The position numbers and the translations under genes are program-made. A DNA stretch of 62,528 bases from Chitinophagaceae bacterium (lineage in GTDB: Bacteria > Bacteroidota > Bacteroidia > Chitinophagales > Chitinophagaceae): assembly GCA_019638595.1 (NCBI GenBank), contig JAHBTJ010000033.1:1-62528 (forward strand). Reading direction: 5' to 3'. Within the stretch, counting starts at the first letter, position 1. Each line of letters starts with the position of its first letter. The notes below the pieces were generated by a model. That model made no database searches, had not been told where the DNA came from, and saw only the letters and a program-made list of their open reading frames with translations. Of the stretch, positions 24,789 to 34,493 are shown one piece after another.

Positions 24789-25859
24789 ATGGACGATAAC
24801 AGACTGATATATTTGCTGGTACAAAAAAAATCCGGTGAAATCACCCTGGAAGAGCAACTGGAACTATCAGAGCTTCTTAAAAATGATTACACTGCACTAT
24901 TGCTTAGCGAAGGGGTAGACGAAGTATTTGAAAGCAGCTTAAGCTATGGAAAGAGCATTACCAATAACACGGTAAACGATGCTCTTGACCTTTTACATAA
25001 AAAAATGGAGGAAACCGGGCGGGAGCCGGTCCATTTTGGCACAAACAAATACAGGCGGCTTAAACAGTGGAGCATGGCGGCTTCGGTATTATTGATAATG
25101 AGCGCCGCTGCCTTTTATTTAATGACCCGCACCCAACCACATTCACAATCCAGTAATATTATTACTACGCAAAAAGGTTCTAAAACCAACCTTGTATTGC
25201 CCGATGGCACCAAAGTATGGGTAAATGCCGATACGAAATTAATGTACGATAAGGAGTTTGGCAATAACGCACGTGAGGTGACCCTTACAGGCGAAGCCTA
25301 TTTTGATGTGGTGAAAGACAAAACAAGACCCTTTGTAATACATACCAGCGCCGTGCAGGTAAAGGTATTAGGCACTACGCTTAATGTACGTTCCTATCCT
25401 ACGGAAAAAACCACGGAAACAACGCTGATAAAAGGTTCGGTAGAAGTAACGCTGAACACCAGTCCCGACAAAAAAGTAATACTTAAGCCTAATGAAAAAG
25501 TGGTGATCGAAAATACAGGCGCTGCACTGCCGGGGCAGCCTGCAGATACGATCAGCGTTCGCAAACAAAGATCGCCTATGGTGATCAACCCGGTACATTT
25601 CGATAAAAAAGACCGGGAAGTATATGAAACCATGTGGGTAAAAAACAAGCTGGCCTTTGATGAAACGCCTTTTGATAAAATGATCGCTGAGCTTGAGCGG
25701 TGGTATAATGTGCAGATCATTGTTAAAAACAAGGCGCTTAGCACCAGCACCTATACGGTAACGTTTGAAAACAAATCGCTGGATGAAGTGCTGGAAGGAT
25801 TACAGTTTTCCGCACACTTTCAATACCAGGCAAAAGACGGGATAGTAACGATCTGGTAA
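24789..25859 (+). CDS. FecR-family anti-sigma factor
   Basis: This 356-aa protein (363 if ATG 24768 is used) has a cytoplasmic N-terminal part (LIYLLVQKKSGEITLEEQLELSELL), one transmembrane segment at about 94-113 (WSMAASVLLIMSAAAFYLM), the periplasmic FecR domain (LVLPDGTKVWVNADTKLMY, GEAYFDVVKD) and a C-terminal DUF4974-like domain (LAFDETPFDKMIAELERWYNVQIIV). I chose ATG 24789 because it gives the usual family N-terminus; neither start has a clear ribosome-binding site. It connects the STN domain of the next SusC to the sigma factor. Confidence 0.9.
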   Translation: MDDNRLIYLLVQKKSGEITLEEQLELSELLKNDYTALLLSEGVDEVFESSLSYGKSITNNTVNDALDLLHKKMEETGREPVHFGTNKYRRLKQWSMAASVLLIMSAAAFYLMTRTQPHSQSSNIITTQKGSKTNLVLPDGTKVWVNADTKLMYDKEFGNNAREVTLTGEAYFDVVKDKTRPFVIHTSAVQVKVLGTTLNVRSYPTEKTTETTLIKGSVEVTLNTSPDKKVILKPNEKVVIENTGAALPGQPADTISVRKQRSPMVINPVHFDKKDREVYETMWVKNKLAFDETPFDKMIAELERWYNVQIIVKNKALSTSTYTVTFENKSLDEVLEGLQFSAHFQYQAKDGIVTIW

Positions 25860-25925
25860 ATAAAAAATTAATAACCAAACTATATGCCTTATGAGTAAGA
25901 TCACATAACACACCCAACCAAAAAA

Positions 25926-25993
25926 GAACGGAGCATGTTTGCGGCATACTCCGTTGGTTAAATTCAGAAAGAAATAAAAGTCTCGGGCGAGAC
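25926..25993 (+). promoter_or_regulatory. two hairpins in the fecR-susC spacer
   Basis: AACGGAG (25926-25932) pairs with CTCCGTT (25948-25954). A tight GTCTCG-GG-CGAGAC hairpin follows at about 25980-25993, some 33 bases before the susC start. They could lower read-through from fecR or stabilise the susC message. Neither has a proper T-run, so they are not classical terminators. Confidence 0.4.
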
Positions 25994-26026
25994 ACTTTCA
26001 TCCTTTAACATTTCAACGTTCAAATT

Positions 26027-29000
26027 ATGAAAAAAATTGGATGTGGGAGCTATTATTATGCCCCTGCCTCAGTAATCAAATGCCTGCTGCTAATGAAAAT
26101 GGTAATACTGCTTACTTGTGTTTTTTCCATGCAATCCTTTGCCAATGCAGGTATGGCGCAAGGTAACATTACTATTAAGCTGGAAAATGTTTCTCTGAAA
26201 AAAGCATTCAAAACCATTGAGAAGCAAACAGCTTACCATTTCCTGTATAACGATGGGATCCTGCCATCCGAACCGAAAGTAAATATTGTTGTGGAGGATA
26301 TGCCGGCTGATGAGCTGATGAAAAGATTGCTTGAAAATACCAAACTTACTTTTAAGATCATCGCCAACGACCTGATCGTAATATCCAACCAGAATGAGGA
26401 AAAGGAACCGGTACTGGTGCTCATCACCGGGCGTGTGGTTGACTCCGATAACCAGCCCATCGCCAAAGTAAGTGTGGTGGAAAAAGGAACCAGTAACGGA
26501 ACTGTTACCAACGAGGATGGTACTTTTTCCCTGAATGTGATCAATCCCAATGCCGTTCTGGTAATCAGCTATGTAGGATTTGTTACGCAGGAAATAACTG
26601 TGAGCGGGCGCAGCAATATAGAAGTGCAACTGAAGGCGGATACCAAAGATCTGACGGATGTAGTGGTGATCGGGTACGGCACTTCAAAAAGAAAAGATTT
26701 TACGGGGGCTGTTTCCTCTGTACAAATGGAAAATTCTCCGCTGGCGCTGATGCCTAATTTAAATGCGCTTGAAGCCCTTAAAGGAACCGTAACAGGGCTG
26801 AATGTAGGAGCCGTAAACTCTGCGGGAGGACAGCCTTCCATACAAATACGCGGGCAGCGTTCTATCAGCGGCTCCAATGACCCGCTGATCCTGCTGGATG
26901 GCGTTATTTACCTGGGTTTGCTCAGTGATATCAATCCCAATGATATTGCCAGCTACGACGTGCTGAAAGATGCGGTTTCCGCAGCGGCCTACGGCTCCCG
27001 CTCGGCTAATGGTATTATTGCCATTACTACAAAAAAGGGAAAAACCGGGAAGCCCGTTATTTCTTTCAGAGCAGAAGGAGCGGTTCAAAAATGGCATAAC
27101 CGCCCGGTGATGATGAAGGGTGACGAATGGATAGAAGTGGTAAATGCGAGAAACCAGTATGATCCCGGAACAACCAGTTGGCTCAAGCCCGGAGAACTGG
27201 CAAATCTGAACGCGGGAAAAGAAACAGTATGGTTAGACGAAGTCATTCAAACCGGTATAACCCAAAACTACCAGGCTGCTATTTCTGGCGCGGCTCAAAA
27301 TGTAAATTATTACCTCTCCACATCGTTTGATAATAATCGTGGACTGGTAGTAGGCGATAAATTCAAGCATACGTCGGTAATGGGAAAAGTGAATACCAAG
27401 GTCACTTCCTGGCTTGAGCTGGGATTGGATGGAAGTTATTCAAAAAGAGACTACTCAGGCGTTGCAGCTAATGTTGCTGCTGCCGAGCTGATGTCTCCTT
27501 ACGGTGTTATGTATCGCGATCAGGAGGGAAATCTTGAGAGATATCCTTATACACAATCGTTAGCCAATCCCTTATGGGGGTTGGATGGAACCGTAAAAAA
27601 CCTGGATATATATAATGTTTTCCGGTTAAATGCATATGCGATAGTAAAAATTCCTTTTATAAAAGGGCTGAGCTACCGTGCAAACCTGCTATCTAATTAT
27701 CAAAGACAGCAGAGTGGAAATTTTTATTATGAAACTTATTTCATCAAAGAAGGAGAGGGTATTGACGGGCGTTATGATCCTGCCAGCACACAGGCCTTGT
27801 TGGCTAACGCCAATGGAAACCTTAATAATATCAACACCAATAGCTATGTGCTTGATAATATTATCACTTACGATAATACATTTGGGCGGCACCAGGTTAC
27901 AGGTACCCTGGTAGCAACACGGGATCACTGGAAAGAGGAAGGTGTCAATACTACAGGCAGTAATTTTGCGGCTAACGGCAATACAGCATTGGGTATTTAC
28001 GGTTTATCCAAAGCCGATGTGCAAAAAGTAGTCCTTAACAATATCGAGCGTTCCAATGTAGGGTACCTGGCACGCATCAATTACTCGTACGACAGCAAAT
28101 ATTATTTAACGGCTTCACTCCGCCGTGATGGCGCATCTGTTTTTGGGGAAGAAAAAAGATATGCCAATTTTGGCGCTGTCGGTGTAGCCTGGAGGATTTC
28201 AGGTGAGTCTTTCCTGAAAGATTTACGGCCGCTGGATAACCTGAAATTAAAATTCTCCTGGGGGCAGAATGGCAATCAGGGGCTCAGTCCTTACGCTACC
28301 TTATCGCAGGTGCTTAACGGAGCTGCCGGCAATGCCCGTTACCAGTTTTCTGATGCGCAGGGCAAGATATACTATGGATTGGTGCAAAGCTCGTTAGGCA
28401 ATCCCAGCCTGGGATGGGAAAAAACTTCCGCCATCAATATAGGGTTCGAATCCGCCTGGTTAATGAACCGCCTCTTTGTAGATGTGGATTACTATACATC
28501 CAGCACTACCGATCAGATCTTTGTACGGAATATTCCTATCATGACCGGCTTTGCCACACAACTTGCTTCATTAGGCGAGGTGAGCAACAAGGGGGTTGAA
28601 ATAACCGTGAGAACTGTAAATATTGACCGGAAGGATTTTAACTGGGGCTCAACTCTTACTTTCTGGAAGAACAATAACAAGCTGGTACACCTTTACGGGG
28701 AGGACAAAAATGGTGATGGAAAAGAAGATGATGATATAGCCAATAACTTTTTTATTGGAAAATCGCTGGAAGCGATTTATGGCTTTAAGCAGGATGGCAT
28801 TGTACAAACAGGTGACGATGCTTATATAACCATGACAGGGGCGGCTCCCGGGGCGCCTAAATACATAGACCTGAATAAAGACAATAAAATAGATGCGGAC
28901 GACAGGACTATTTTAGGGTATAGAAAAGAAAATTTCAGGCTGAACCTGAGCAACACATTGCGCTATAAAAACCTGGAGCTGTATGTTATGGTAACGGGCA

Positions 29001-29398
29001 TTTTTGGTGGCAATAACATGTATATGCTAAGTAACACATCAGCCTATATGACTTCCGGAACGGGGCGGTTTAACGATAATACCATTTCCAAGCCCTATTG
29101 GACACCCGACAATCCAGGTAATGTATATCCATCGGCTTACTTTTCAGGCGATAGCCGTTTTCTTGGATTACAATCACGACAGTTTATAAGGATACAGGAT
29201 GTATCGCTCTCCTATACGATCAATACAGCATGGATGAAGAAGCATCACATCAATGCCATTAAAGTATTTGCGGCTGGCAGGAACCTTGCCACATTTACCA
29301 AATGGATTGGAGGTGATCCGGAAACAGGCACTACGGTGCAGTCCAACATCTTCCCTGTACCAACTACTTATTCATTAGGTGCGAACTTTAGTTTCTGA
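26027..29398 (+). CDS. SusC/RagA TonB-dependent transporter with STN domain
   Basis: This 1123-aa transporter has an export signal (~20-45, SMQSFANAGMAQ), an STN domain (~48-118, VSLKKAFKTIEKQTAYHFLYND), a carboxypeptidase-regulatory sandwich (~130-210, ITGRVVDSDNQPIAKVSVVEKGT), a TonB-box-like TDVVVIGYG, a plug (ILLDGVIYLG, AAAYGSRSANGIIAITTKKG) and the outer-membrane barrel ending LGANFSF. The STN domain fits control by the FecI/FecR pair encoded just upstream. It pairs with the SusD protein 19 bp downstream to import the oligosaccharide that the GH106 enzyme acts on, probably rhamnose-containing. Confidence 0.93.
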   Translation: MKKIGCGSYYYAPASVIKCLLLMKMVILLTCVFSMQSFANAGMAQGNITIKLENVSLKKAFKTIEKQTAYHFLYNDGILPSEPKVNIVVEDMPADELMKRLLENTKLTFKIIANDLIVISNQNEEKEPVLVLITGRVVDSDNQPIAKVSVVEKGTSNGTVTNEDGTFSLNVINPNAVLVISYVGFVTQEITVSGRSNIEVQLKADTKDLTDVVVIGYGTSKRKDFTGAVSSVQMENSPLALMPNLNALEALKGTVTGLNVGAVNSAGGQPSIQIRGQRSISGSNDPLILLDGVIYLGLLSDINPNDIASYDVLKDAVSAAAYGSRSANGIIAITTKKGKTGKPVISFRAEGAVQKWHNRPVMMKGDEWIEVVNARNQYDPGTTSWLKPGELANLNAGKETVWLDEVIQTGITQNYQAAISGAAQNVNYYLSTSFDNNRGLVVGDKFKHTSVMGKVNTKVTSWLELGLDGSYSKRDYSGVAANVAAAELMSPYGVMYRDQEGNLERYPYTQSLANPLWGLDGTVKNLDIYNVFRLNAYAIVKIPFIKGLSYRANLLSNYQRQQSGNFYYETYFIKEGEGIDGRYDPASTQALLANANGNLNNINTNSYVLDNIITYDNTFGRHQVTGTLVATRDHWKEEGVNTTGSNFAANGNTALGIYGLSKADVQKVVLNNIERSNVGYLARINYSYDSKYYLTASLRRDGASVFGEEKRYANFGAVGVAWRISGESFLKDLRPLDNLKLKFSWGQNGNQGLSPYATLSQVLNGAAGNARYQFSDAQGKIYYGLVQSSLGNPSLGWEKTSAINIGFESAWLMNRLFVDVDYYTSSTTDQIFVRNIPIMTGFATQLASLGEVSNKGVEITVRTVNIDRKDFNWGSTLTFWKNNNKLVHLYGEDKNGDGKEDDDIANNFFIGKSLEAIYGFKQDGIVQTGDDAYITMTGAAPGAPKYIDLNKDNKIDADDRTILGYRKENFRLNLSNTLRYKNLELYVMVTGIFGGNNMYMLSNTSAYMTSGTGRFNDNTISKPYWTPDNPGNVYPSAYFSGDSRFLGLQSRQFIRIQDVSLSYTINTAWMKKHHINAIKVFAAGRNLATFTKWIGGDPETGTTVQSNIFPVPTTYSLGANFSF

Positions 29399-29417
29399 TC
29401 CATTAAAACAAACTAAA

Positions 29418-31118
29418 ATGAAAACATTAAAATATATAAGTGGTATCTGTTCCTGTATACTACTCATCAATATTGCGGGTTGTAAAAAAATAGATGACAA
29501 ATTCCTGCAAACGACTCCTGAAACATTTTATACTGTAGATAACATTTTTACCACCTCCTCGCAAATAGATCAGGCGGTAATAGCCATCTATTCACAGTTG
29601 AGGGATATCTGGGCAAACCCTACTGAACAAAACTGGACCTTTGTGTTTCGTGGCAATGGAACCGATATGTTTGATGTGCCCAGTATAAGACGGGGTAATA
29701 CATTTAACAACTACGGGCTTATCAATCCTAACAACGGCAATTTTAACAGCATATACGGAGTTTGGTACCAGGTCATTGCAAAAGCAAACCTGGCGATCTA
29801 TAGCGCGGAACAGCCTGGCATCAGTTGGGCGTCGGCTGCTGATAAAGCATATACCATTGCACAGGCAAGGTTTTTCCGGGCGTTTGCGTACCGCAACCTG
29901 GCAGAGCTGTTTGGCGGTGTGCCTGTTGTAACTGATGTAGCCAAAGTAGCCCGGTACGATTATACCCGCTCTACCCGGGCAGAGACTTATCAATATGCTA
30001 TTGATGAGCTGCTGGCCATTGAAAACGATCTGCCGGAAGTAACTGCACAGGGTGGCAGGCTGGTAAGAGGAGCGGCCCAGCACAATCTTTGCGAGCTGTA
30101 CCTGGCGCTTGGCATACAGTTGCAGGCCGATGGAGATGGGAGCGGGGCGTCTGCAGCCTTTACACAATCCATCGCTTATGGAAATAAAGTGATTGATGGT
30201 GGCGTCTATTCGCTGATGAGCTCCCGCTACGGGGCCCGTAAAGCAGAACCCCAGGGCAATGTATACTGGGATCTGTTCCAGGAAAACAATGTGAATTACC
30301 AGGATGGCAACCTGGAGTGTATCTGGGCTATCCAGATTGATTATGCCGCATATCGTGCGGAAGATCCCAGGTCAAAATTGCCTTATTCGCGTACATACGG
30401 TCCTGTTTTTCGCGATGGCTCGCCAGGTAACATCACCGGTACGGGCGCTGATGTAGGCGGACGCGGGATCGCGCAGATAATACCTACCATGTATGCCCGG
30501 GATAGTATTTACAACGGTGCATTTGCAGATGATATGCGTAACTCGGATATCGTATTTCGCAGGAATATTTTGGGGAATGTTGCATCTTCTCCTTACTACC
30601 AGCAGCCTGTTCCCTGGCCGGTATTATATGATACCAAAGATCATCAAAGCCTCAATTATCCTATATCGTGCAAAATAGCCACCGACCAGTATACCGGTAT
30701 TGCCGATGGAGAGAATTTAAGCAACCTTTTCCGGGATGATTATTTTATAAGGCTGCCTGAAACCATCCTGTTGCGTGCGGAAGCTAAACAACGCAATGGT
30801 GATAAGGCAGGCGCTGCCGGGGATATCAACCTGCTGCGTACCCGCGCCAACTGCGGCTACCTGGTAACGGCAGCGGATATGGACGATCAATACAACATGA
30901 TACTGGATGAGCGGGCACGTGAGCTGGTATACGAAGAATGCCGCTGGAATACCCTCCTGCGCATGGGGGGAACTATTGCGGCAGACCGTATCCGCAAATA
31001 TGCCTTCTGGCCCGAGGCGGCGGCTACGCTTACCTTTAATTACAATCTCTGGCCAATCCCGCAATTGGTCATTGATGCCAATAAAGACGTTAAGCTGGAT
31101 CAAAACCCGGGTTGGTAA
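29418..31118 (+). CDS. SusD/RagB-family outer-membrane lipoprotein
   Basis: The protein from ATG 29418 is 566 aa. An in-frame start at 29379 would overlap susC and spoil the lipoprotein signal, so I reject it. The lipobox Cys is in INIAGCKK (about residue 22). RagB-type features include TVDNIFTTSSQIDQAVIAIYSQL, ARFFRAFAYRNLAELFGGVPVVTD and, near the end, DERARELVYEECRWNTLLRMG. It is a surface glycan-binding partner of the preceding SusC protein. Confidence 0.92.
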   Translation: MKTLKYISGICSCILLINIAGCKKIDDKFLQTTPETFYTVDNIFTTSSQIDQAVIAIYSQLRDIWANPTEQNWTFVFRGNGTDMFDVPSIRRGNTFNNYGLINPNNGNFNSIYGVWYQVIAKANLAIYSAEQPGISWASAADKAYTIAQARFFRAFAYRNLAELFGGVPVVTDVAKVARYDYTRSTRAETYQYAIDELLAIENDLPEVTAQGGRLVRGAAQHNLCELYLALGIQLQADGDGSGASAAFTQSIAYGNKVIDGGVYSLMSSRYGARKAEPQGNVYWDLFQENNVNYQDGNLECIWAIQIDYAAYRAEDPRSKLPYSRTYGPVFRDGSPGNITGTGADVGGRGIAQIIPTMYARDSIYNGAFADDMRNSDIVFRRNILGNVASSPYYQQPVPWPVLYDTKDHQSLNYPISCKIATDQYTGIADGENLSNLFRDDYFIRLPETILLRAEAKQRNGDKAGAAGDINLLRTRANCGYLVTAADMDDQYNMILDERARELVYEECRWNTLLRMGGTIAADRIRKYAFWPEAAATLTFNYNLWPIPQLVIDANKDVKLDQNPGW

Positions 31119-31153
31119 AAAATCACAAAAAGAAATAAAGACAGATATTGGTT

Positions 31154-34100
31154 ATGCTAAAATGTAAGCTTATTGTACCGTTACTTTTTTGCTGTACAAT
31201 GCTGGCAGCGCAAAAGCCGAACTATCCTCTTCATTCTTCTAACGAGATCAACTATACGCAGTTGCGCTCGGGATTCGTGCAACCACCCGCAGAATCCCGG
31301 CTGCGCTGCTACTGGTGGTGGCTCAATAGCATGGCAACGAAGGAGTCTGTTACGCGCGACCTGGAGGAGATGAAGAAAAACGGTTATGGCGGCGCTTCTA
31401 TTGTAGACGCCGGCAGCTCCAGCTACAACGTGGCCGCCAGAACAGCGGCCGGCCCGTTGTTTATGAGCCCCGAATGGATGGAACTGTACAGGCATGCCGT
31501 AAAAGAAGCGCAACGGCTCGGTATAGAATTAAGCGTAAATACGCAAAGCGGCTGGAACCCCGGAGGACCCACCATTACCCCGGAACTGGCACAGAAAAAA
31601 ATTGTTTTTACCGAAACTAAAATACAGGGAGGAAAGAAAACAGAGATCAGCCTGCCCCAGCCGGCATCGAAACTCATGTACCAGGATATTCTTGTGCAGG
31701 CCTTTCCTGAACCTGCCGGAACGCCTGTAAAAAATGAGGCTATTAAAAACTGGAGGATCAAATCTTTTAATGAAAGCTTTGGCGCAAAAGGAACATATCC
31801 TCTTTATAAATTAAGAGAAGAAGATCCCGGTGCGGAAAAAATACCGGGCATTAAAACGTCTTCCATCATTAACCTCAGCGATAAATTTGTAAATGGCGTG
31901 CTTACATGGGAGGCGCCGGAAGGAGAATGGACTATTATCCGTTATGGCTGGACCTGTACCGGCGCGGTTACTTCTACCAATAGTGACGGATGGAGCGGGC
32001 TGTCGCTCGATCATCTCAACGCGAACGCTTTTAATGTATTCAGCAGGGATGTGATATTGCCGTTGATCGCCAATGCGCAGTCGGCGGGTAACAGTCTGCG
32101 TTTTTTACAAACAGATAGTTGGGAAATGGGAAATGTGGGGTGGACCAATGATTTTCCCGCGGAGTTTAAAAAATTCAGGGGATATGATATCGCAACGTAT
32201 CTTCCGGTGCTGGCCGGCAGAATAGTAGAAAACCTGGATGTATCGAACCGGTTCCTGCACGACTATCGTATGACCATTGGCGATTGTATCGCCGCCAATC
32301 ATTACCAATTATTCAGCGATCTGGCCCATCGGCATGGGCTGGGTTTTCATCCCGAATCGGGCGGGCCGCATTCAGCGCCGGTAGATGCATTAAAGGTAAT
32401 GGCGATCAATGATTTTCCGCAGGGCGAATTTTGGGCAACATCCAATACGCACCGGGTGAAAGATGATGAGCGGCTGGTAGTAAAACAAAGTGCCAGTGTG
32501 GCGCATACCAATGGAAAAAGATTTGTAGCCGCCGAAGGACCTACATCCATAGGCCCGCAATGGGAAAGGTCACCGAAAGACCTGAAAAGCAATATTGACC
32601 GGGTGTTCTGTTCGGGGGTGAACAGGATCGTATGGCATACCTTCACTTCTTCACCCAAAGAATTCGGGCTTCCCGGTAATGAATATTTTGCCGGCACACA
32701 CATGAACCCGAACGTTACCTGGTGGAAGCAGGCGGACAATTTTATCACTTATCTCAACCGCTGCTCCTGGCTGTTATCGAAAGGACTGTTTGTGGGGGAT
32801 GTGCTATATTATTACGGGGATGATGTGCCTAATTTTGTTTTCCTGAAAGAAGATGTTAAAGACCTGGCTCCGGGCTACGACTGGGATAAATGTTCAAAAG
32901 AAGCATTGCTTAAAAACGCGTCGGTCATAAACGGTCAGTTGGTCTTTCCGGACGGAACTGCTTACCGGCTGTTGGTTTTGCCAGACGAAAAAGCGATTGA
33001 CGTAGCACTGCTGCGTAAGCTGGAAACAATGGTACAGCAGGGACTGACCCTTATAGGACCCAAACCGCTCAAAGACGGAAGCCTGGGCAATTACCCGCAA
33101 AACGACCGGGAACTAACGGCAATAGCTAACCGTATGTGGGGTGCTACGGATGGATTAAACAATATGGAAAACAAATATGGAAAAGGGAAAGTAATATGGG
33201 GCCGGGATGTGAATACCGTGTTGCGTGAAATGAAAGTAGCTCCTGACTTCAGCTTTAAAAGCTCCAACAGCGCTACCTCGCTTGATTATATTCACCGTAC
33301 CGGAAAGGATATGGAAATTTATTTTGTGGCTAACCGCTTTGGCAGGAAGGACTTCAGTGATTTTGAATACCGCTATATTACCACTTTACCCGACAGGTAC
33401 GAAAACGTGGAATGCTCATTCCGGGTGAGCGGCATGGTGCCGGAGCTGTGGGATCCGGTAACCGGCGAAACCAGTGAATTGGCGATATATCGCGAAGAAA
33501 ACGGGCAAACCATTATTCCTTTGCATTTTAATCCCGATGGTTCCCTGTTTGTTATTTTCAGGAAAAAGACTGCAGAAGCGCATATTGTAAAAATTGAAAA
33601 AGACGGGCAAGCGCTTTTTCCGGGAGTACAGTTGAATAATACGGGCAAACCATTTATTGAAGTGCTGCGTAAGTCGGGAAAGGTCGTGACCAGTTTGTTT
33701 GAGCCGGGTAAGTATACACTATACTGGTCTGATAGAAAGACAACCCGCCATACACTCTCAAAATCCAATTCAGTTGTTACCCTGACCGGAGCCTGGGATA
33801 TCAGCTTTGATACTGCCTGGGGAGGTCCCGCACATATTACAACGGATACATTAAAATCATGGACAGGCTTTGAAAATGATGGGATAAAATATTATTCCGG
33901 CTCCGCAGCTTATAAGAAAATCTTTACAGTAAGATCCACTCAATTAAGGCAATCCAAAGTCATCCTTGATCTGGGCAATGTATTGGAGCTGGCAACGGTA
34001 AATATCAACGGGCATACATTGCCTGTTGTATGGGCGCCGCCTTTTACGGTGGATATAACATCCTTTATAAAGCCTGGTAATAATACGCTGGAAGTAGAAG

Positions 34101-34285
34101 TGACCAATGTATGGCCCAACCGGCTGATCGGGGACAGTAAGCTGCCGCCGGAGCAAAGGCGCACTAAAACAAATGTCATGAAATTCAACGGTCCCGACGC
34201 GGAGAAGCTGCTAAGGGCATCCGGCCTGTTAGGCCCCGTTACGCTTAATTTTATTCACAGCGAATCCATGAATAAGAACCTGTAA
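31154..34285 (+). CDS. GH106-type alpha-L-rhamnosidase
   Basis: The 1043-aa protein from ATG 31154 (a TTG at 31148 is possible) has an export signal to about residue 20. The N-terminal part matches GH106 enzymes: RCYWWWLNSMATKESVTRDLEEMKKNGYGGASIVDAG, then LGIELSVNTQSGWNPGGP. The barrel continues with FLQTDSWEMG, GLGFHPESGGPH, FWATSNTHRVKDDERLVVKQ and AAEGPTSIGPQW, where acidic candidates for catalysis lie. The last ~170 residues form a galactose-binding-like sandwich (LDLGNVLELATVNINGHTLPVVWAPPF). GH106 removes alpha-L-rhamnose from plant pectin such as rhamnogalacturonan. It is the final gene of the operon. Confidence 0.88.
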   Translation: MLKCKLIVPLLFCCTMLAAQKPNYPLHSSNEINYTQLRSGFVQPPAESRLRCYWWWLNSMATKESVTRDLEEMKKNGYGGASIVDAGSSSYNVAARTAAGPLFMSPEWMELYRHAVKEAQRLGIELSVNTQSGWNPGGPTITPELAQKKIVFTETKIQGGKKTEISLPQPASKLMYQDILVQAFPEPAGTPVKNEAIKNWRIKSFNESFGAKGTYPLYKLREEDPGAEKIPGIKTSSIINLSDKFVNGVLTWEAPEGEWTIIRYGWTCTGAVTSTNSDGWSGLSLDHLNANAFNVFSRDVILPLIANAQSAGNSLRFLQTDSWEMGNVGWTNDFPAEFKKFRGYDIATYLPVLAGRIVENLDVSNRFLHDYRMTIGDCIAANHYQLFSDLAHRHGLGFHPESGGPHSAPVDALKVMAINDFPQGEFWATSNTHRVKDDERLVVKQSASVAHTNGKRFVAAEGPTSIGPQWERSPKDLKSNIDRVFCSGVNRIVWHTFTSSPKEFGLPGNEYFAGTHMNPNVTWWKQADNFITYLNRCSWLLSKGLFVGDVLYYYGDDVPNFVFLKEDVKDLAPGYDWDKCSKEALLKNASVINGQLVFPDGTAYRLLVLPDEKAIDVALLRKLETMVQQGLTLIGPKPLKDGSLGNYPQNDRELTAIANRMWGATDGLNNMENKYGKGKVIWGRDVNTVLREMKVAPDFSFKSSNSATSLDYIHRTGKDMEIYFVANRFGRKDFSDFEYRYITTLPDRYENVECSFRVSGMVPELWDPVTGETSELAIYREENGQTIIPLHFNPDGSLFVIFRKKTAEAHIVKIEKDGQALFPGVQLNNTGKPFIEVLRKSGKVVTSLFEPGKYTLYWSDRKTTRHTLSKSNSVVTLTGAWDISFDTAWGGPAHITTDTLKSWTGFENDGIKYYSGSAAYKKIFTVRSTQLRQSKVILDLGNVLELATVNINGHTLPVVWAPPFTVDITSFIKPGNNTLEVEVTNVWPNRLIGDSKLPPEQRRTKTNVMKFNGPDAEKLLRASGLLGPVTLNFIHSESMNKNL

Positions 34286-34325
34286 GGTTCGTTGTCAGGC
34301 TTCTTCTAATGTAAAAACGGCTGCT

Positions 34326-34356
34326 GTGTGAAGCGTCCTCGCTTCACACGGTTTTT
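34326..34356 (+). terminator. Rho-independent terminator after GH106
   Basis: GTGTGAAGCG-TCCT-CGCTTCACAC is a perfect 10-bp stem with a 4-base loop, followed by GG and TTTTT. It lies 40 bp beyond the rhamnosidase stop codon. Confidence 0.8.
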
Positions 34357-34381
34357 CCTGTCGCCGAAGGTGACTGTTATA

Positions 34382-34458
34382 TGTCGCCGGTAGGCGACAG
34401 GAGTATTGTGCGAGGCGAAGACGCCTCGCACAGCACTACGAAGACGCCTCGCACAGCA
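34382..34458. repeat. double-hairpin repeat, copy C1
   Basis: TGTCGCC-GGTA-GGCGACA (34382-34399) is followed after 7 bp by TGTGCGAGGCG-AAGA-CGCCTCGCACA (34407-34432), and then a second partial GAAGACGCCTCGCACAGCA. The same two stems, in the same order and spacing, occur at 43049-43136. Confidence 0.75.
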
Positions 34459-34475
34459 GTAACGGATAAATAAAT

Positions 34476-34483
34476 TACATTTG
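34476..34483 (+). promoter_or_regulatory. TACATTTG -7 box before the MG2-like gene
   Basis: This perfect TAnnTTTG match lies 10 bp before the GTG at 34494, with a GGAG-type ribosome-binding site between them. The same octamer lies at 41025-41032. No -33 box is visible. Confidence 0.4.
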
Positions 34484-34493
34484 ACCGGAGAAG

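Noticed and set aside
26090-26629. 179-codon minus-strand frame
   Set aside because: It is antisense to the signal and STN region of the second SusC gene.
34360-34458. Possible CRISPR array because of repeated CGCCTCGCACAGC units
   Set aside because: The units are arms of hairpins with irregular, very short spacing and no unique spacers; no cas genes are present.
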